From: CAYJAB01 sp964368305
GTDB lineage: Bacteria > Bacillota_I > Bacilli_A > Erysipelotrichales > Erysipelotrichaceae
Direction: 5' to 3'
Assembly: GCA_964368305.1 (NCBI GenBank)
Contig: CAYJAB010000020.1
Location: forward strand, 1 to 21,196
Length of the DNA: 21,196 nt
How positions within the stretch are numbered: the first letter of the stretch is position 1; each line of letters begins with the position of its first letter. Below the pieces are notes generated by a model. It saw only the letters and a list, made by a program, of their open reading frames with translations, made no database searches and was not told where the DNA came from. Position numbers and translations under genes: made by a program. Positions 13,709 to 21,196 of the stretch are shown here, one piece after another.

Positions 13709-16102
13709 ATGAAATTAAGTTATAATTTATTAAAACAATATGTAGACTTAAACAAAGTTGATCCAAAAAGTTTAGTGGATTCTTTGACGTTTGCAGGTCT
13801 TGAAGTAGAAGGTATAGAGCAACTTGCTTCAGGTACAAATCTTGTAGTAGGTCACGTACTTACAAAAACAGCACATCCTGATAGCGACCATTTAAACATT
13901 GTGGAAGTGGATGTAAAAGAGGAAGTACTGCAAATTGTATGTGGTGCACCTAATGTAGATAAAGGACAAAAAGTTATCGTTGCAAAAGTAGGTGCAAAAT
14001 TGCCAGAAATTACAATATTAGCTGGTAAAATTCGTGGAGTAGAATCAAATGGAATGATTTGTAGCTTAGCTGAGCTTGGAGTAGATAAAAAACACTTAGC
14101 AGAAGAGCAAGTTAAGGGAATTGAGGTTTTATCAAACGATGCACCAATCGGAGCAGATGCACTTGCATACCTTGGATTAGACGATGTTATCTATGATATA
14201 TCACTTACACCAAACCGTAATGATTGTTTAGCATTGTATAATGTTGCAAAAGAAGTAGGTGCCATTTTAAATCGTACTGTAAATTTACCAACAGTTGAAA
14301 ATACAATTGAACTTGGAAAAGAAACAGATTTAAAAGTGGGAAGTACAACAGAAAACTGTCCAGTATTTTTAGGGAAAGTAATCAATCAAATTACAATTAA
14401 AGAATCACCAAAATGGTTAAAAGATGCACTATTGGCAAATGGTGTTAAATCAATTAATAACGTTGTAGATATTAGTAACTTTGTAATGTTAGAAACGGGT
14501 CAACCACTTCATTTCTATGATATTGATTCAATCAAAACAAAGGAAATTACTGTTGTTGAAGATTATACAGGGCCATATTTAGCACTTGATGAAAATGAAT
14601 ATGAAATTCATGAAAAAGACTTAATGATTATGTCAAATCAAAAACCAGTTGGTATAGCAGGTGTAATGGGTGGCGAAGATAGTAAAATTTTAGATACAAG
14701 TCGTGGATTAATTATCGAGGCTGCAATCTTTAATCATGTAAGTATTAGAAATACTGCTAGAAATTTAAACCTTCAAACGGAAGCATCTTTACATTTCCAA
14801 AAAGGGATTGAACCTCTGGCACCTTACAAAGCGATGGACCGTGCAGTTTCTTTATTAGTTGAACTTGCGGATGCGAGTGATATTGAAAAAACAGCGGTAT
14901 ATGATACTTTAAATTATAAGCCAAGAGTTGTAGAAACAACACTTGCTTATTTAAATAACCGTTTAGCAACTTCATTTGATTTAGAAGTAGTAATAGATGT
15001 ATTTAAACGTTTGGATTTCAATCCAACAGTAAATGGAGACTCTATTTCAGTTGTAATTCCATCTTATCGTACAGATATTGAAGCACAAGTTGATCTAAGT
15101 GAAGAAGTGATTCGTTTATTAGGATTTGAAAATGTACCAAGTACACTTCCTTATATGCCATCTACAATTGGTAAATTAGCAAAAAATGAAAAAGAACGTT
15201 ATGTAATTAAAAATATATTAAATGGATTTGGATTTGCGGAAGCAATGACGTATTCATTGGTTTCTAAAAAACACATCGACTTAAGTGTTATGAGTGTTGG
15301 TCAGCCTGTAGAGCTTGCTAATCCACTTAGTGAAGAAAGAAGATATTTTAGAACATCAATTACACCGAGTATTTTAGATGCAGTCGGATATAACCAAGCA
15401 CGCTCTATCGATAGCTGGGGATTATTTGAAATCGCAAGCATCTACAACAACGACGGTGTAATGCAAGAAAGATTATCACTTGCTCTTAGCCATAAAGCGG
15501 TTTTAAGTCGTTGGTTAAAAACAGTGAATGTAAATGATTTCTATGTAATGAAAGGGCGTATTTTAGAACTTTTAGAACAATTAGGATTTGATGAAAAACG
15601 TATTTTTATTAAAGAGAATAATACAAATAGAGTTGTATTTCATCCAAACCAAAGTGCTGAAGTGTACATTGGTAGAGAACTATTAGGTGTATTTGGGGTG
15701 ATTCATCCTAAAATTGAAGGAAATTATTATGTAGAAAAATGTGTGCTTGCTGAGTTAAATCTAAGTGTACTTTATGCGAATAAACCTTCTAAAGTAAAAT
15801 ATACACCATTTGCGAAATATCCAAGTGTGAGTTATGATGTCGCGGTTATCTTAAATGATGAAATTACTGCGGAGAAAGTCGTTTCTATAATTAAAAAAGT
15901 GGGTGGAAAGCTTGTAGTAAATATTGAAATTTTCGATGTTTATAAAGGAAAAAACATTGCGGATAATCAAAAATCAATGGGTGTAAATATTGTATATCAA
16001 TCAATGGAAAAAACATTGACAGATAAAGATATTCAACCAGAACATACAAGAATTTTAGAAGCACTTAAAAATGAGTTAGGTGCAATCTATAGAGAAGGTT
16101 AA
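13709..16102 (+). CDS. pheT: phenylalanyl-tRNA synthetase beta subunit
   Basis: A 797-residue beta subunit of PheRS, normal in length. Order of domains: an N-terminal strand, an EMAP-type tRNA-binding OB domain at about 40-150 (AHPDSDHLNIVEVDV, VCGAPN), the B3/B4 editing region at about 210-390 that clears Tyr-tRNA-Phe, the B5 DNA-binding-like domain at about 400-475, a catalytic-like core (YSLVSKKH..., LANPLSEERRYFRTS) and a C-terminal FDX-ACB anticodon-binding domain at about 700-797 (FAKYPSVSYDVAVI). GGAGG precedes the ATG. It shares the T-box-controlled message with pheS. No clear terminator follows before the yebC promoter. Confidence 0.97.
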   Translation: MKLSYNLLKQYVDLNKVDPKSLVDSLTFAGLEVEGIEQLASGTNLVVGHVLTKTAHPDSDHLNIVEVDVKEEVLQIVCGAPNVDKGQKVIVAKVGAKLPEITILAGKIRGVESNGMICSLAELGVDKKHLAEEQVKGIEVLSNDAPIGADALAYLGLDDVIYDISLTPNRNDCLALYNVAKEVGAILNRTVNLPTVENTIELGKETDLKVGSTTENCPVFLGKVINQITIKESPKWLKDALLANGVKSINNVVDISNFVMLETGQPLHFYDIDSIKTKEITVVEDYTGPYLALDENEYEIHEKDLMIMSNQKPVGIAGVMGGEDSKILDTSRGLIIEAAIFNHVSIRNTARNLNLQTEASLHFQKGIEPLAPYKAMDRAVSLLVELADASDIEKTAVYDTLNYKPRVVETTLAYLNNRLATSFDLEVVIDVFKRLDFNPTVNGDSISVVIPSYRTDIEAQVDLSEEVIRLLGFENVPSTLPYMPSTIGKLAKNEKERYVIKNILNGFGFAEAMTYSLVSKKHIDLSVMSVGQPVELANPLSEERRYFRTSITPSILDAVGYNQARSIDSWGLFEIASIYNNDGVMQERLSLALSHKAVLSRWLKTVNVNDFYVMKGRILELLEQLGFDEKRIFIKENNTNRVVFHPNQSAEVYIGRELLGVFGVIHPKIEGNYYVEKCVLAELNLSVLYANKPSKVKYTPFAKYPSVSYDVAVILNDEITAEKVVSIIKKVGGKLVVNIEIFDVYKGKNIADNQKSMGVNIVYQSMEKTLTDKDIQPEHTRILEALKNELGAIYREG

Positions 16103-16112
16103 TTGGCAATAC

Positions 16113-16141
16113 TTTATTTTTTAATAAAGACTTGTTATAAT
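16113..16141 (+). promoter_or_regulatory. promoter of yebC-tagD
   Basis: -35-like TTTATT (16113-16118), 17-nt spacer, extended -10 TGTTATAAT (16133-16141). The -35 lies in a 7-bp AT-rich inverted repeat (CTTTATT/AATAAAG, 16112-16129). Confidence 0.65.
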
Positions 16142-16171
16142 ATTTGAGAAAAAATAAAAGGTGGTATTAAA

Positions 16172-16894
16172 ATGGGACGTGCATTTGAAGTCAGAAAAGC
16201 ATCGATGTTAAAAACATCAGCGGCTAAAGCGAAGATTTATTCTCGTTTTGGAAAAGAAATTTACATTGCAGCTAAAGCAGGAGTGCCAGATCCAGAGATG
16301 AATGTTGGATTAAAAAGAATGATTGAAAAAGCAAAGGCAAATCAAGTGCCTGCAGATGTAATAAAAAGAGCAGTTGAAAAAGCAAAAGGCGGTACAGATG
16401 AATCATATGATGCTGTACGCTATGAAGGATTTGGACCAGATGCAAGTACGATTATCGTAGACTGTTTAACGGATAATTTAAATCGTACAGTAAGTGAAGT
16501 TAGAAGTAGCTTTACAAAATCAAAATCAAAAATGGGTGTAAATGGATGTGTATCTCACCTTTATGATCAAGTTGGTTTATTATCTTTTAAATACGAGGAT
16601 GAAGAAGCAATGTTAGATGCTTTAATCATGGGTGAATGTGAGGTAAGTGACCTTGAAGTTGAAGAAGGTGTTATGACGATATATGTAGATCCTTCTGATT
16701 TATATAAAGCAAAAGATGCAGTAGAAGGATTACTTGGGGAAGTAGAATTTGATGTTTTAGAAACAACAATGTTACCTCAAGAGTATATTACATTAACTTC
16801 GGATGACTCTAAAGTATTGTTTGATCGTTTGATGACATTACTTGAAGCATGTGAAGATGTGCAGCAAATTTATCATAATGTAAAGCAAGACTAA
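16172..16894 (+). CDS. yebC: YebC/TACO1-family protein, YeeN (YebC2) type
   Basis: A 240-residue member of the YebC/PmpR/TACO1 family. It lacks the AGHSKW start of classical YebC. Instead it begins MGRAFEVRKASMLKTSAAKAKIYSRF, and has EIYIAAKAGVPDPE (29-42) and AKANQVPADVIKRAVEKAKGG, as in the YeeN type. RYEGFGPD and NRTVSEVR are conserved middle motifs, and the end DVQQIYHNV is typical. Databases often call such proteins transcriptional regulators. Work on TACO1 and on YebC2 proteins instead supports a translation role, helping ribosomes through proline-rich stretches. AAGGTGG precedes the ATG. It has its own promoter and tagD follows one base after its stop. Confidence 0.92.
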   Translation: MGRAFEVRKASMLKTSAAKAKIYSRFGKEIYIAAKAGVPDPEMNVGLKRMIEKAKANQVPADVIKRAVEKAKGGTDESYDAVRYEGFGPDASTIIVDCLTDNLNRTVSEVRSSFTKSKSKMGVNGCVSHLYDQVGLLSFKYEDEEAMLDALIMGECEVSDLEVEEGVMTIYVDPSDLYKAKDAVEGLLGEVEFDVLETTMLPQEYITLTSDDSKVLFDRLMTLLEACEDVQQIYHNVKQD

Positions 16895-16895
16895 T

Positions 16896-17282
16896 ATGAG
16901 AAGAATTATTACGTATGGAACGTATGATTTATTGCATGTAGGTCATATTAATTTATTAAAAAGAGCGAAACAGCAAGGTGATTATTTAATTGTTGCAATT
17001 AGCACAGATGAAATTAATGAATTTAAGGGTAAGAAAGCGTATCATAGTTTTGAAGAAAGAAAAGCAATGGTAGAAGCGATTCGTTATGTAGATTTGGTTA
17101 TACCTGAATCGCATTGGGATCAAAAACCAAAGGATATTGTTAAGTATGAAGTGGATGCATTTGTAATTGGAGATGATTGGTTAGGAAAATTCGATGAGTT
17201 AAAAGAATTTTGTGAGGTCATTTATCTTCCAAGAACAGAAGGGGTATCTACTACAAAAATTAAAGAGGATTTAAGTATTTAA
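16896..17282 (+). CDS. tagD: glycerol-3-phosphate cytidylyltransferase
   Basis: A 128-residue protein, the standard length of TagD. It makes CDP-glycerol from CTP and sn-glycerol-3-phosphate in the cytosol, the donor for wall teichoic acid or other glycerophosphate polymers. GTYDLLHVGH (8-17) holds the HxGH nucleotidyltransferase signature. KKAYHSFEERK (46-56) and RTEGVSTTKIK (113-123) are the other family motifs. WDQKPKDIV and GDDWLGKFD match TagD closely. It has no clear SD. The ATG lies one base after the yebC stop, so translation is probably coupled. No tagA, tagB or tagF gene is in the window. A strong bidirectional terminator follows at once. Confidence 0.95.
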   Translation: MRRIITYGTYDLLHVGHINLLKRAKQQGDYLIVAISTDEINEFKGKKAYHSFEERKAMVEAIRYVDLVIPESHWDQKPKDIVKYEVDAFVIGDDWLGKFDELKEFCEVIYLPRTEGVSTTKIKEDLSI

Positions 17283-17310
17283 AAAGCAAGTCACTGACTT
17301 GCTTTTATTT
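17282..17310. terminator. bidirectional terminator between tagD and tmcAL
   Basis: AAAAGCAAGTC (17282-17292), ACT loop, GACTTGCTTTT (17296-17306), then ATTT. The A-run and T-run serve both converging genes. The stem overlaps both stop codons. Confidence 0.88.
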
Positions 17311-18423
17311 ATTTATAATCGGTTCTTTTAATTCTCTTTTTGAAAGTGTATTTTGTTTTTTAATATCCATCAAAGCAGTGTAAGTATGAAATGCCTTTTC
17401 TTCAATCGATTTATAATCTTTTGGAAGTTGACTAAAACTACTTACAATCGTTAATGATTCATCTTTTTTAAGTGTCTTTAAGTATTCTCTTCCTTTTGTA
17501 TTAAATCCCAGTAATCGAACATGATTTAACTTAGAGAGTGCATTTACTTCACTTTTTGTATTTTGCATTAATAGGTGCATGAGTGTACGTTGTATTTTAG
17601 ACTTTGTATAACGGCGTGTAACAGCGTTATTAATAAAATCATCATATGTGCTGTGTCGAATTGCCATCTTTTTTAAATGGCTTTCTATCCCTTCATCCAT
17701 TAGAAATAGGGTAGATAAGTATTGTTTTGAAAGTGTTGTCAATAAATGACGAATCATTGGATAATATAAACGATTTTCATTCACAAAAGATTGCATCAAA
17801 TGATTCGACATGGGTGTATACTTTGAAACATCTTCATTCGATAATATACCTTTGCGAATAGCCGTTGCACTTGCGATATAGTCATCTAAGTTTGTATCAT
17901 GGTAATGATTTGTACGTTGTATGCAATAAGGTTTGATATGTGTGTTTTGAAGTGCTTTTAAATATGCAATGCCTAAAATATCATTCGCATAAAAACTTCC
18001 TGATAATAAGCCATATGCTTTTGGAAATCCCATTCCAGACCTTAAGTTTTCTTTGAGATGATTCACATTGATACTTAACTCTGCAATTTCTTTTAATTCA
18101 TCTAAATTATTAGATTCGCTTCCAAAACAGATGCTGTCAACTTTCATAAGATCTAAACTTAAAACACTACCTTGTGCAAATAAAGAAGCTTGTTGAAGCG
18201 TATAAATGGTTGGAAGTTCAATGACAATATCAACACCATGGTCTAATGCTGATTGAACTCTTTGCCATTTATCAATCATTGCAACTTCGCCACGCTGTAC
18301 AAAATGTCCTGACATCACCGCAATTAAAATATCACAGTTGGTGATTTTTTTAGTTTCATTGATGTGGTGAATATGACCGTTGTGAAATGGATTGTATTCT
18401 ACAATAATACCAGTGACTTTCAT
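17305..18423 (-). CDS. tmcAL: tRNA(Met) cytidine acetate ligase (TmcAL, formerly YlbM)
   Basis: A 372-residue TmcAL/YlbM protein. The enzyme acetylates the wobble cytidine of elongator tRNA-Met (ac4C34) from acetate and ATP through an acetyl-AMP intermediate. GIIVEYNPFHNGH (5-17) holds the HxGH nucleotidyltransferase motif. MSGHFVQRGEVAMIDKW (37-53), CFGSE and SATAIRKGI are conserved family blocks. It is somewhat shorter than the Bacillus subtilis protein, mainly at the C-terminus. The ATG at 18423 has AGGAG 7 nt upstream, and the gap after trpS is 8 nt, so the two form one unit under T-box(Trp) control. The common theme is tRNA maturation and charging. Confidence 0.93.
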   Translation of the reverse strand: MKVTGIIVEYNPFHNGHIHHINETKKITNCDILIAVMSGHFVQRGEVAMIDKWQRVQSALDHGVDIVIELPTIYTLQQASLFAQGSVLSLDLMKVDSICFGSESNNLDELKEIAELSINVNHLKENLRSGMGFPKAYGLLSGSFYANDILGIAYLKALQNTHIKPYCIQRTNHYHDTNLDDYIASATAIRKGILSNEDVSKYTPMSNHLMQSFVNENRLYYPMIRHLLTTLSKQYLSTLFLMDEGIESHLKKMAIRHSTYDDFINNAVTRRYTKSKIQRTLMHLLMQNTKSEVNALSKLNHVRLLGFNTKGREYLKTLKKDESLTIVSSFSQLPKDYKSIEEKAFHTYTALMDIKKQNTLSKRELKEPIINK

Positions 18424-18431
18424 AAAAGCTC

Positions 18432-19424
18432 CTATTTCTTAAATATTTCTAAACCGATTTTGCGTTGCACCTTGTTTAATTTTTTATAAGCAATACGTGA
18501 TGCTTTTTCATATCCTTCTTGAAGGACTTCTTCTAATAAACTACTATTTATGACGTTTTTATAATTCTCTTGAATAATTGAAAGTTGATTGCATACAACA
18601 TCCGCAACTTCTTTTTTAAAGTCTCCATATCCTTTTCCTTCATATCGTTTAACAATAGATTCAATAGGCTCATTTGATAAAGAAGACATAATTGTTAGCA
18701 GATTTGAAACACCAGGTTGGTTTTCTACATCGTAATTAACGACACCTACAGAATCCGTTACTGCCGACATGATTTTTTTACGTGCTACAGTTAATTCATC
18801 TAATAAGTAAACACACCCTTTATTTGTTTCATCTGATTTACTCATCTTTTTAGTTGGATCTTGTAAAGACATGATTCTTGCACCTACTTTAGCGATCAAT
18901 GGTTTTGGAAGTACAAATGTCTCTCCATATTTGTTGTTGAATCTTTCGCAAATGTCACGTGCAAGCTCAACATGTTGTTTTTGATCATCTCCTACTGGAA
19001 CATAATCCGCATCATACATTAAAATATCGGCTGCCATTAGCGTAGGATACGTATAAAGACCGGCTGTAACACCACTTTCTTGTTTTTGCATTTTATCTTT
19101 AAATTGTGTCATACGATTTAGTTCACCTAAATATGTATTACATGTCAAAATAAATCCAAGTTGTGCATGTTGTAAAACATCTGATTGTAAAAAGATTGTT
19201 GATTTTTTTGGATCAAGCCCGCATGCCAAATATAATGCAACGGTATCCTTTAAGTTTTTCTTTAATTCTTTTGGATCATTGTATACAGTAATACAGTGTA
19301 AATTTGCGACAAAGACAAACATTTCATATTCGTCTTGATAGTTCACAAAATTGCGAAGTGCTCCGATGTAATTTCCTAGTGTTAATTGTCCTGTTGGCTT
19401 AATGCCACTTAGCATTTTTTTCAT
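18432..19424 (-). CDS. trpS: tryptophanyl-tRNA synthetase
   Basis: A 330-residue TrpRS, a class I synthetase dimer charging tRNA-Trp. The HIGH-equivalent region is PTGQLTLGNY (10-19) and the KMSKS loop is at 193-197 (TKKMSKSD). QSDVLQHAQ (80-88) and AADILMYDADYVPVGDDQKQH (131-151) are conserved TrpRS blocks of the active site and dimer. I chose the ATG at 19424 because of the SD AAGGAG. A longer frame back to 19493 would run through the T-box and terminator of its own leader. It is first in the trpS-tmcAL unit. Confidence 0.96.
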   Translation of the reverse strand: MKKMLSGIKPTGQLTLGNYIGALRNFVNYQDEYEMFVFVANLHCITVYNDPKELKKNLKDTVALYLACGLDPKKSTIFLQSDVLQHAQLGFILTCNTYLGELNRMTQFKDKMQKQESGVTAGLYTYPTLMAADILMYDADYVPVGDDQKQHVELARDICERFNNKYGETFVLPKPLIAKVGARIMSLQDPTKKMSKSDETNKGCVYLLDELTVARKKIMSAVTDSVGVVNYDVENQPGVSNLLTIMSSLSNEPIESIVKRYEGKGYGDFKKEVADVVCNQLSIIQENYKNVINSSLLEEVLQEGYEKASRIAYKKLNKVQRKIGLEIFKK

Positions 19425-19440
19425 AAATTCTCCTTTTTGA

Positions 19441-19477
19441 TAAATAAAAAGCGCCCCTAATATAATGTAGGGACGCT
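19441..19477 (-). terminator. T-box terminator hairpin (trpS leader)
   Basis: Minus strand AGCGTCCCTA, 8-nt loop, TAGGGGCGCT (one G-U pair), then TTTTTATTTA. It ends 17 nt before the trpS ATG. Confidence 0.9.
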
Positions 19478-19659
19478 GTAAACGTGGTACCACCCGACTT
19501 GCTAAAAGCCACTTTTATGATAACGGTATAACCGAAAATAGACTGATGCCTATCTTAACTCCAAAATCCCAATTCATTTTATTGCCTTTGATAAATTACA
19601 CCCTACTTTATCTCTCTTTAAAAGGTTTAATAAAATTACTTCATTTTTTCATTGTTTAT
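19441..19659 (-). ncRNA. T-box riboswitch (tRNA-Trp), trpS leader
   Basis: The T-box core on the minus strand is CGGGTGGTACCACG (19496-19483). Stem I is clear: AGTA then ATTTTATT pairs with AATAAAAT then GAA, giving the AGUA/GAA loop E. CCTTT/AAAGG extends the helix above. After GAA comes T and then TGG (19571-19569), the Trp codon. The specifier is thus one base further from GAA than in the pheS leader. The T-box TGGT could pair with the tRNA end, and a GC-rich terminator follows. Uncharged tRNA-Trp should switch on trpS-tmcAL. Confidence 0.88.
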
Positions 19660-19663
19660 ATAA

Positions 19664-21037
19664 CTATTTTACACTTTTTTTCGGACGAATCAATAGTCCA
19701 GCTACAATTCCTACTAAACAAATGATCATATAGACATTAAATTTAGGAGATGTAAATCCACCATAAATAATTAATGATGCACCAATTGTTGCAAGTGTTG
19801 GGAAAACATATTTTCTAATAAAGCCAATATTTCCAGCATCTTTGAACATAATACCCATGTACAATAACACATAGAAGAAATAGGTAAGTACAATTGGAAG
19901 ACTGTCAACCGCAAGCCCTTCAAAGATTGTAAGATCATATAAGATTGCACCATCCAGTGATAAGAAATGTAAGACTAACCATGCAAGTGTAATAACAAAT
20001 GCAAATGCAGAACTTACCAGTGGAATATCGTATTTTGGATGAATTTTTGATAATTTACTGTGCATAGGAATTTCTTCTCTTACAGCAAGTGAGTAAGGAA
20101 GTCTAATATATCCAAGTGTTAATCCGTTGATTGTTCCAAGAATTGAAATTACAACAAATACAAGTACAATTTTCATTCCCATCTCTCCAAATAATGCTGT
20201 CGAGATTACTTGAAGTGGATCGGTTCCTGCAAGAATTGTTTCTGATCCAACAAATGTAGAAACACCTACAAAATAGAGTAAGTATATTCCAGTAATAACA
20301 AGAGGTGCTAACACCAATGCTTTTGGAAGATTCCTTTTTGAATCTTTAATTTCATGTGCAACTGACAACGAAATTACCCATCCATCATATGAGAATGCTA
20401 CAGATAAGATCCCTGCAAATAAACCGGCAGATGTAACTGCGTAATGATTTGCAGATGTAATAGCCTCCACTGGATTTCCAAATAATAATCCACCTACTCC
20501 TAAAATGATAAGAGCAGCAAGTTTTACATACATTGAGACAACTTGGAATTTTCCAGCTGTTTTTGTACTAATTGAATTAAAGATAAAGAAGAATACAAGA
20601 TACGCAAATGTAACTGCCCATACTTCCCATCCAAATTCTCCATTTACAAGTAAATTTGGTAATCCAAATAAAGCGCATGTATACTGTGCGCCTACCCACG
20701 TAACGATTGCAGTTAACGCTGGGTAGTAAAACATAACTTGAAACCATCCAGCGATGTAGCCGACAGTTTTTCCCCAAGCCATTTCACAATAACTAATAAT
20801 CCCACCTACTGATTCATCTCTTTGTGTATATTCGGAGATTGTAAGTCCCCCAAAGATAATTCCAAATGCTCCAAGTGCAAATACAAGCACACCCATTGTA
20901 ATATTTCCAGCTGTAAGACGAATAATTTCTGGTGTTTTGAAGAAAATCCCAGAACCGATAACGATTCCAACGATCATCGCAACTGAGGTAATTAAACCAA
21001 ACTTACGCTCCGGTAATTGTTTTTGATTATTTGACAT
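19664..21037 (-). CDS. APC-superfamily amino-acid permease (LAT/SteT-like)
   Basis: A 457-residue integral membrane protein with about 12 hydrophobic helices. VIGSGIFFKTPEI (26-38) carries the GSG motif of the first, unwound helix of APC transporters. AFSYDGW in the middle is typical of the L-type amino-acid transporter branch, which includes bacterial SteT-like exchangers. It probably exchanges or takes up neutral amino acids across the cell membrane. The N- and C-termini are short, polar and presumably cytoplasmic. AAGGGGGC precedes the ATG, and a good promoter lies at 21065-21093. It stands just upstream of the Trp T-box leader, which might hint at tryptophan or aromatic uptake, but its substrate is not shown by sequence. 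Confidence 0.9.
   Translation of the reverse strand: MSNNQKQLPERKFGLITSVAMIVGIVIGSGIFFKTPEIIRLTAGNITMGVLVFALGAFGIIFGGLTISEYTQRDESVGGIISYCEMAWGKTVGYIAGWFQVMFYYPALTAIVTWVGAQYTCALFGLPNLLVNGEFGWEVWAVTFAYLVFFFIFNSISTKTAGKFQVVSMYVKLAALIILGVGGLLFGNPVEAITSANHYAVTSAGLFAGILSVAFSYDGWVISLSVAHEIKDSKRNLPKALVLAPLVITGIYLLYFVGVSTFVGSETILAGTDPLQVISTALFGEMGMKIVLVFVVISILGTINGLTLGYIRLPYSLAVREEIPMHSKLSKIHPKYDIPLVSSAFAFVITLAWLVLHFLSLDGAILYDLTIFEGLAVDSLPIVLTYFFYVLLYMGIMFKDAGNIGFIRKYVFPTLATIGASLIIYGGFTSPKFNVYMIICLVGIVAGLLIRPKKSVK
19666..19693 (-). promoter_or_regulatory. promoter of trpS T-box leader, inside the permease 3' end
   Basis: Minus strand -35 TTGATT (19693-19688), 16-nt spacer, -10 TAAAAT (19671-19666). 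The -10 overlaps the permease stop codon. The predicted start is near 19659. Confidence 0.6.
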
Positions 21038-21064
21038 AAAATGCCCCCTTTAATATCCATTGTT

Positions 21065-21093
21065 ATTTTACCGAGTATTAGAGGGTTAGTCAA
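21065..21093 (-). promoter_or_regulatory. promoter of amino-acid permease
   Basis: Minus strand -35 TTGACT (21093-21088), 17-nt spacer, -10 TAAAAT (21070-21065), about 28 nt before the ATG. Confidence 0.75.
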
Positions 21094-21145
21094 TCAAATT
21101 GTATACATATGAGACTTAGTACTTTTATTTTCTTGACAGACCTTA

Positions 21146-21151
21146 TATAAT
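21146..21151 (+). promoter_or_regulatory. -10 box of the right-edge gene
   Basis: TATAAT 8 nt before the SD GAGGTG (21160-21165), implying a leader of about 13 nt. The TTGACA at 21133-21138 is only 7 nt away, so it cannot be its -35. Confidence 0.5.
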
Positions 21152-21170
21152 AAGAGAAAGAGGTGATTTG

Positions 21171-21196
21171 ATGATTGTAATATATACATCTCCAGG
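21171..21196 (+). CDS. start of a gene, perhaps Spx/ArsC-family (5' fragment only)
   Basis: GAGGTG, 5 nt, then an ATG. The eight readable codons give MIVIYTSP and the next codon begins GG (Gly). This matches the first strand of Spx and other ArsC/thioredoxin-fold proteins (xxxYTSPxCxxC). The Cys motif would be just past the window edge, so the identity is a guess from very few residues. Confidence 0.45.

Noticed and set aside
16112..16129. Inverted repeat CTTTATT/AATAAAG as pheT terminator
   Set aside because: All A-T pairs, with the T residues in the loop instead of after the stem. It overlaps the yebC -35 and may be chance.
19425..19493. Longer N-terminus of TrpRS
   Set aside because: It would be translated from the T-box and terminator of the leader itself. 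The ATG at 19424 has AAGGAG and gives the normal TrpRS length.
21133..21151. TTGACA and TATAAT as one promoter before the right-edge gene
   Set aside because: They are only 7 nt apart; sigma-A promoters need about 16-18.
1..21196. CRISPR array, tRNA, rRNA, insertion sequence, prophage or toxin-antitoxin genes
   Set aside because: I saw no direct-repeat array, cloverleaf, transposase, integrase or toxin-like gene pair in either strand.

Overview
This AT-rich window has short intergenic gaps, strong SD sequences, T-box leaders in front of aminoacyl-tRNA synthetase genes, and FemABX-type peptidoglycan bridge enzymes. That points to a low-GC, walled Bacillota (Firmicutes). The mix of a PPi-dependent pyruvate phosphate dikinase, a YeeN/YebC2-type protein and several FemABX paralogs would fit an Erysipelotrichia-like lineage, but this placement is inference. 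All 18 complete genes end in TAA (12) or TAG (6) and none in TGA, while tryptophan is encoded by TGG.

Left part (1-5420). Two overlapping alpha/beta-hydrolase genes run leftwards from a promoter whose -10 box lies in an 11-bp-arm inverted repeat, probably a repressor operator. Rightwards follow a 60-residue two-helix membrane protein, a cytoplasmic von Willebrand A protein, a dUTPase whose end overlaps an M20D amidohydrolase, and a secreted protein with an Ig-like and a CAP/SCP domain.

Middle (5420-9515). Three tandem FemABX-family genes on the minus strand have a 1-nt overlap and a 1-nt gap, and so form one operon. They probably add successive amino acids to the lipid II stem peptide. The first is canonical; the other two resemble each other and have lost the usual PRGP motif. 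A stand-alone 79-residue Smr-domain gene is divergent from them.

Right-centre (9600-17300). ppdK is followed by a strong terminator, then a T-box (Phe) leader for pheS-pheT, then a YeeN-type YebC gene with tagD one base after its stop. These serve pyruvate/PEP interconversion, phenylalanyl-tRNA charging, translation support and CDP-glycerol supply for teichoic acid-type polymers.

Right (17300-21196). On the minus strand an APC/LAT-family amino-acid permease is followed by a T-box (Trp) leader, trpS and tmcAL (tRNA-Met cytidine acetate ligase). No terminator is seen between the permease and the T-box leader, so the permease message may read into it. At the right edge a rightward gene begins that looks like an Spx/ArsC-type protein.

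The gene-free stretch over 300 bases (12269-12659) is filled by the ppdK terminator, the pheS promoter and the T-box leader; about 85 bases (12307-12391) show nothing clear. I see no tRNA or rRNA gene, insertion sequence, phage or CRISPR array. I found no clearly new multi-gene system. The best leads are the three-paralog FemABX operon, the one-base shift of the Trp specifier, and the two palindromes at promoter or SD positions.
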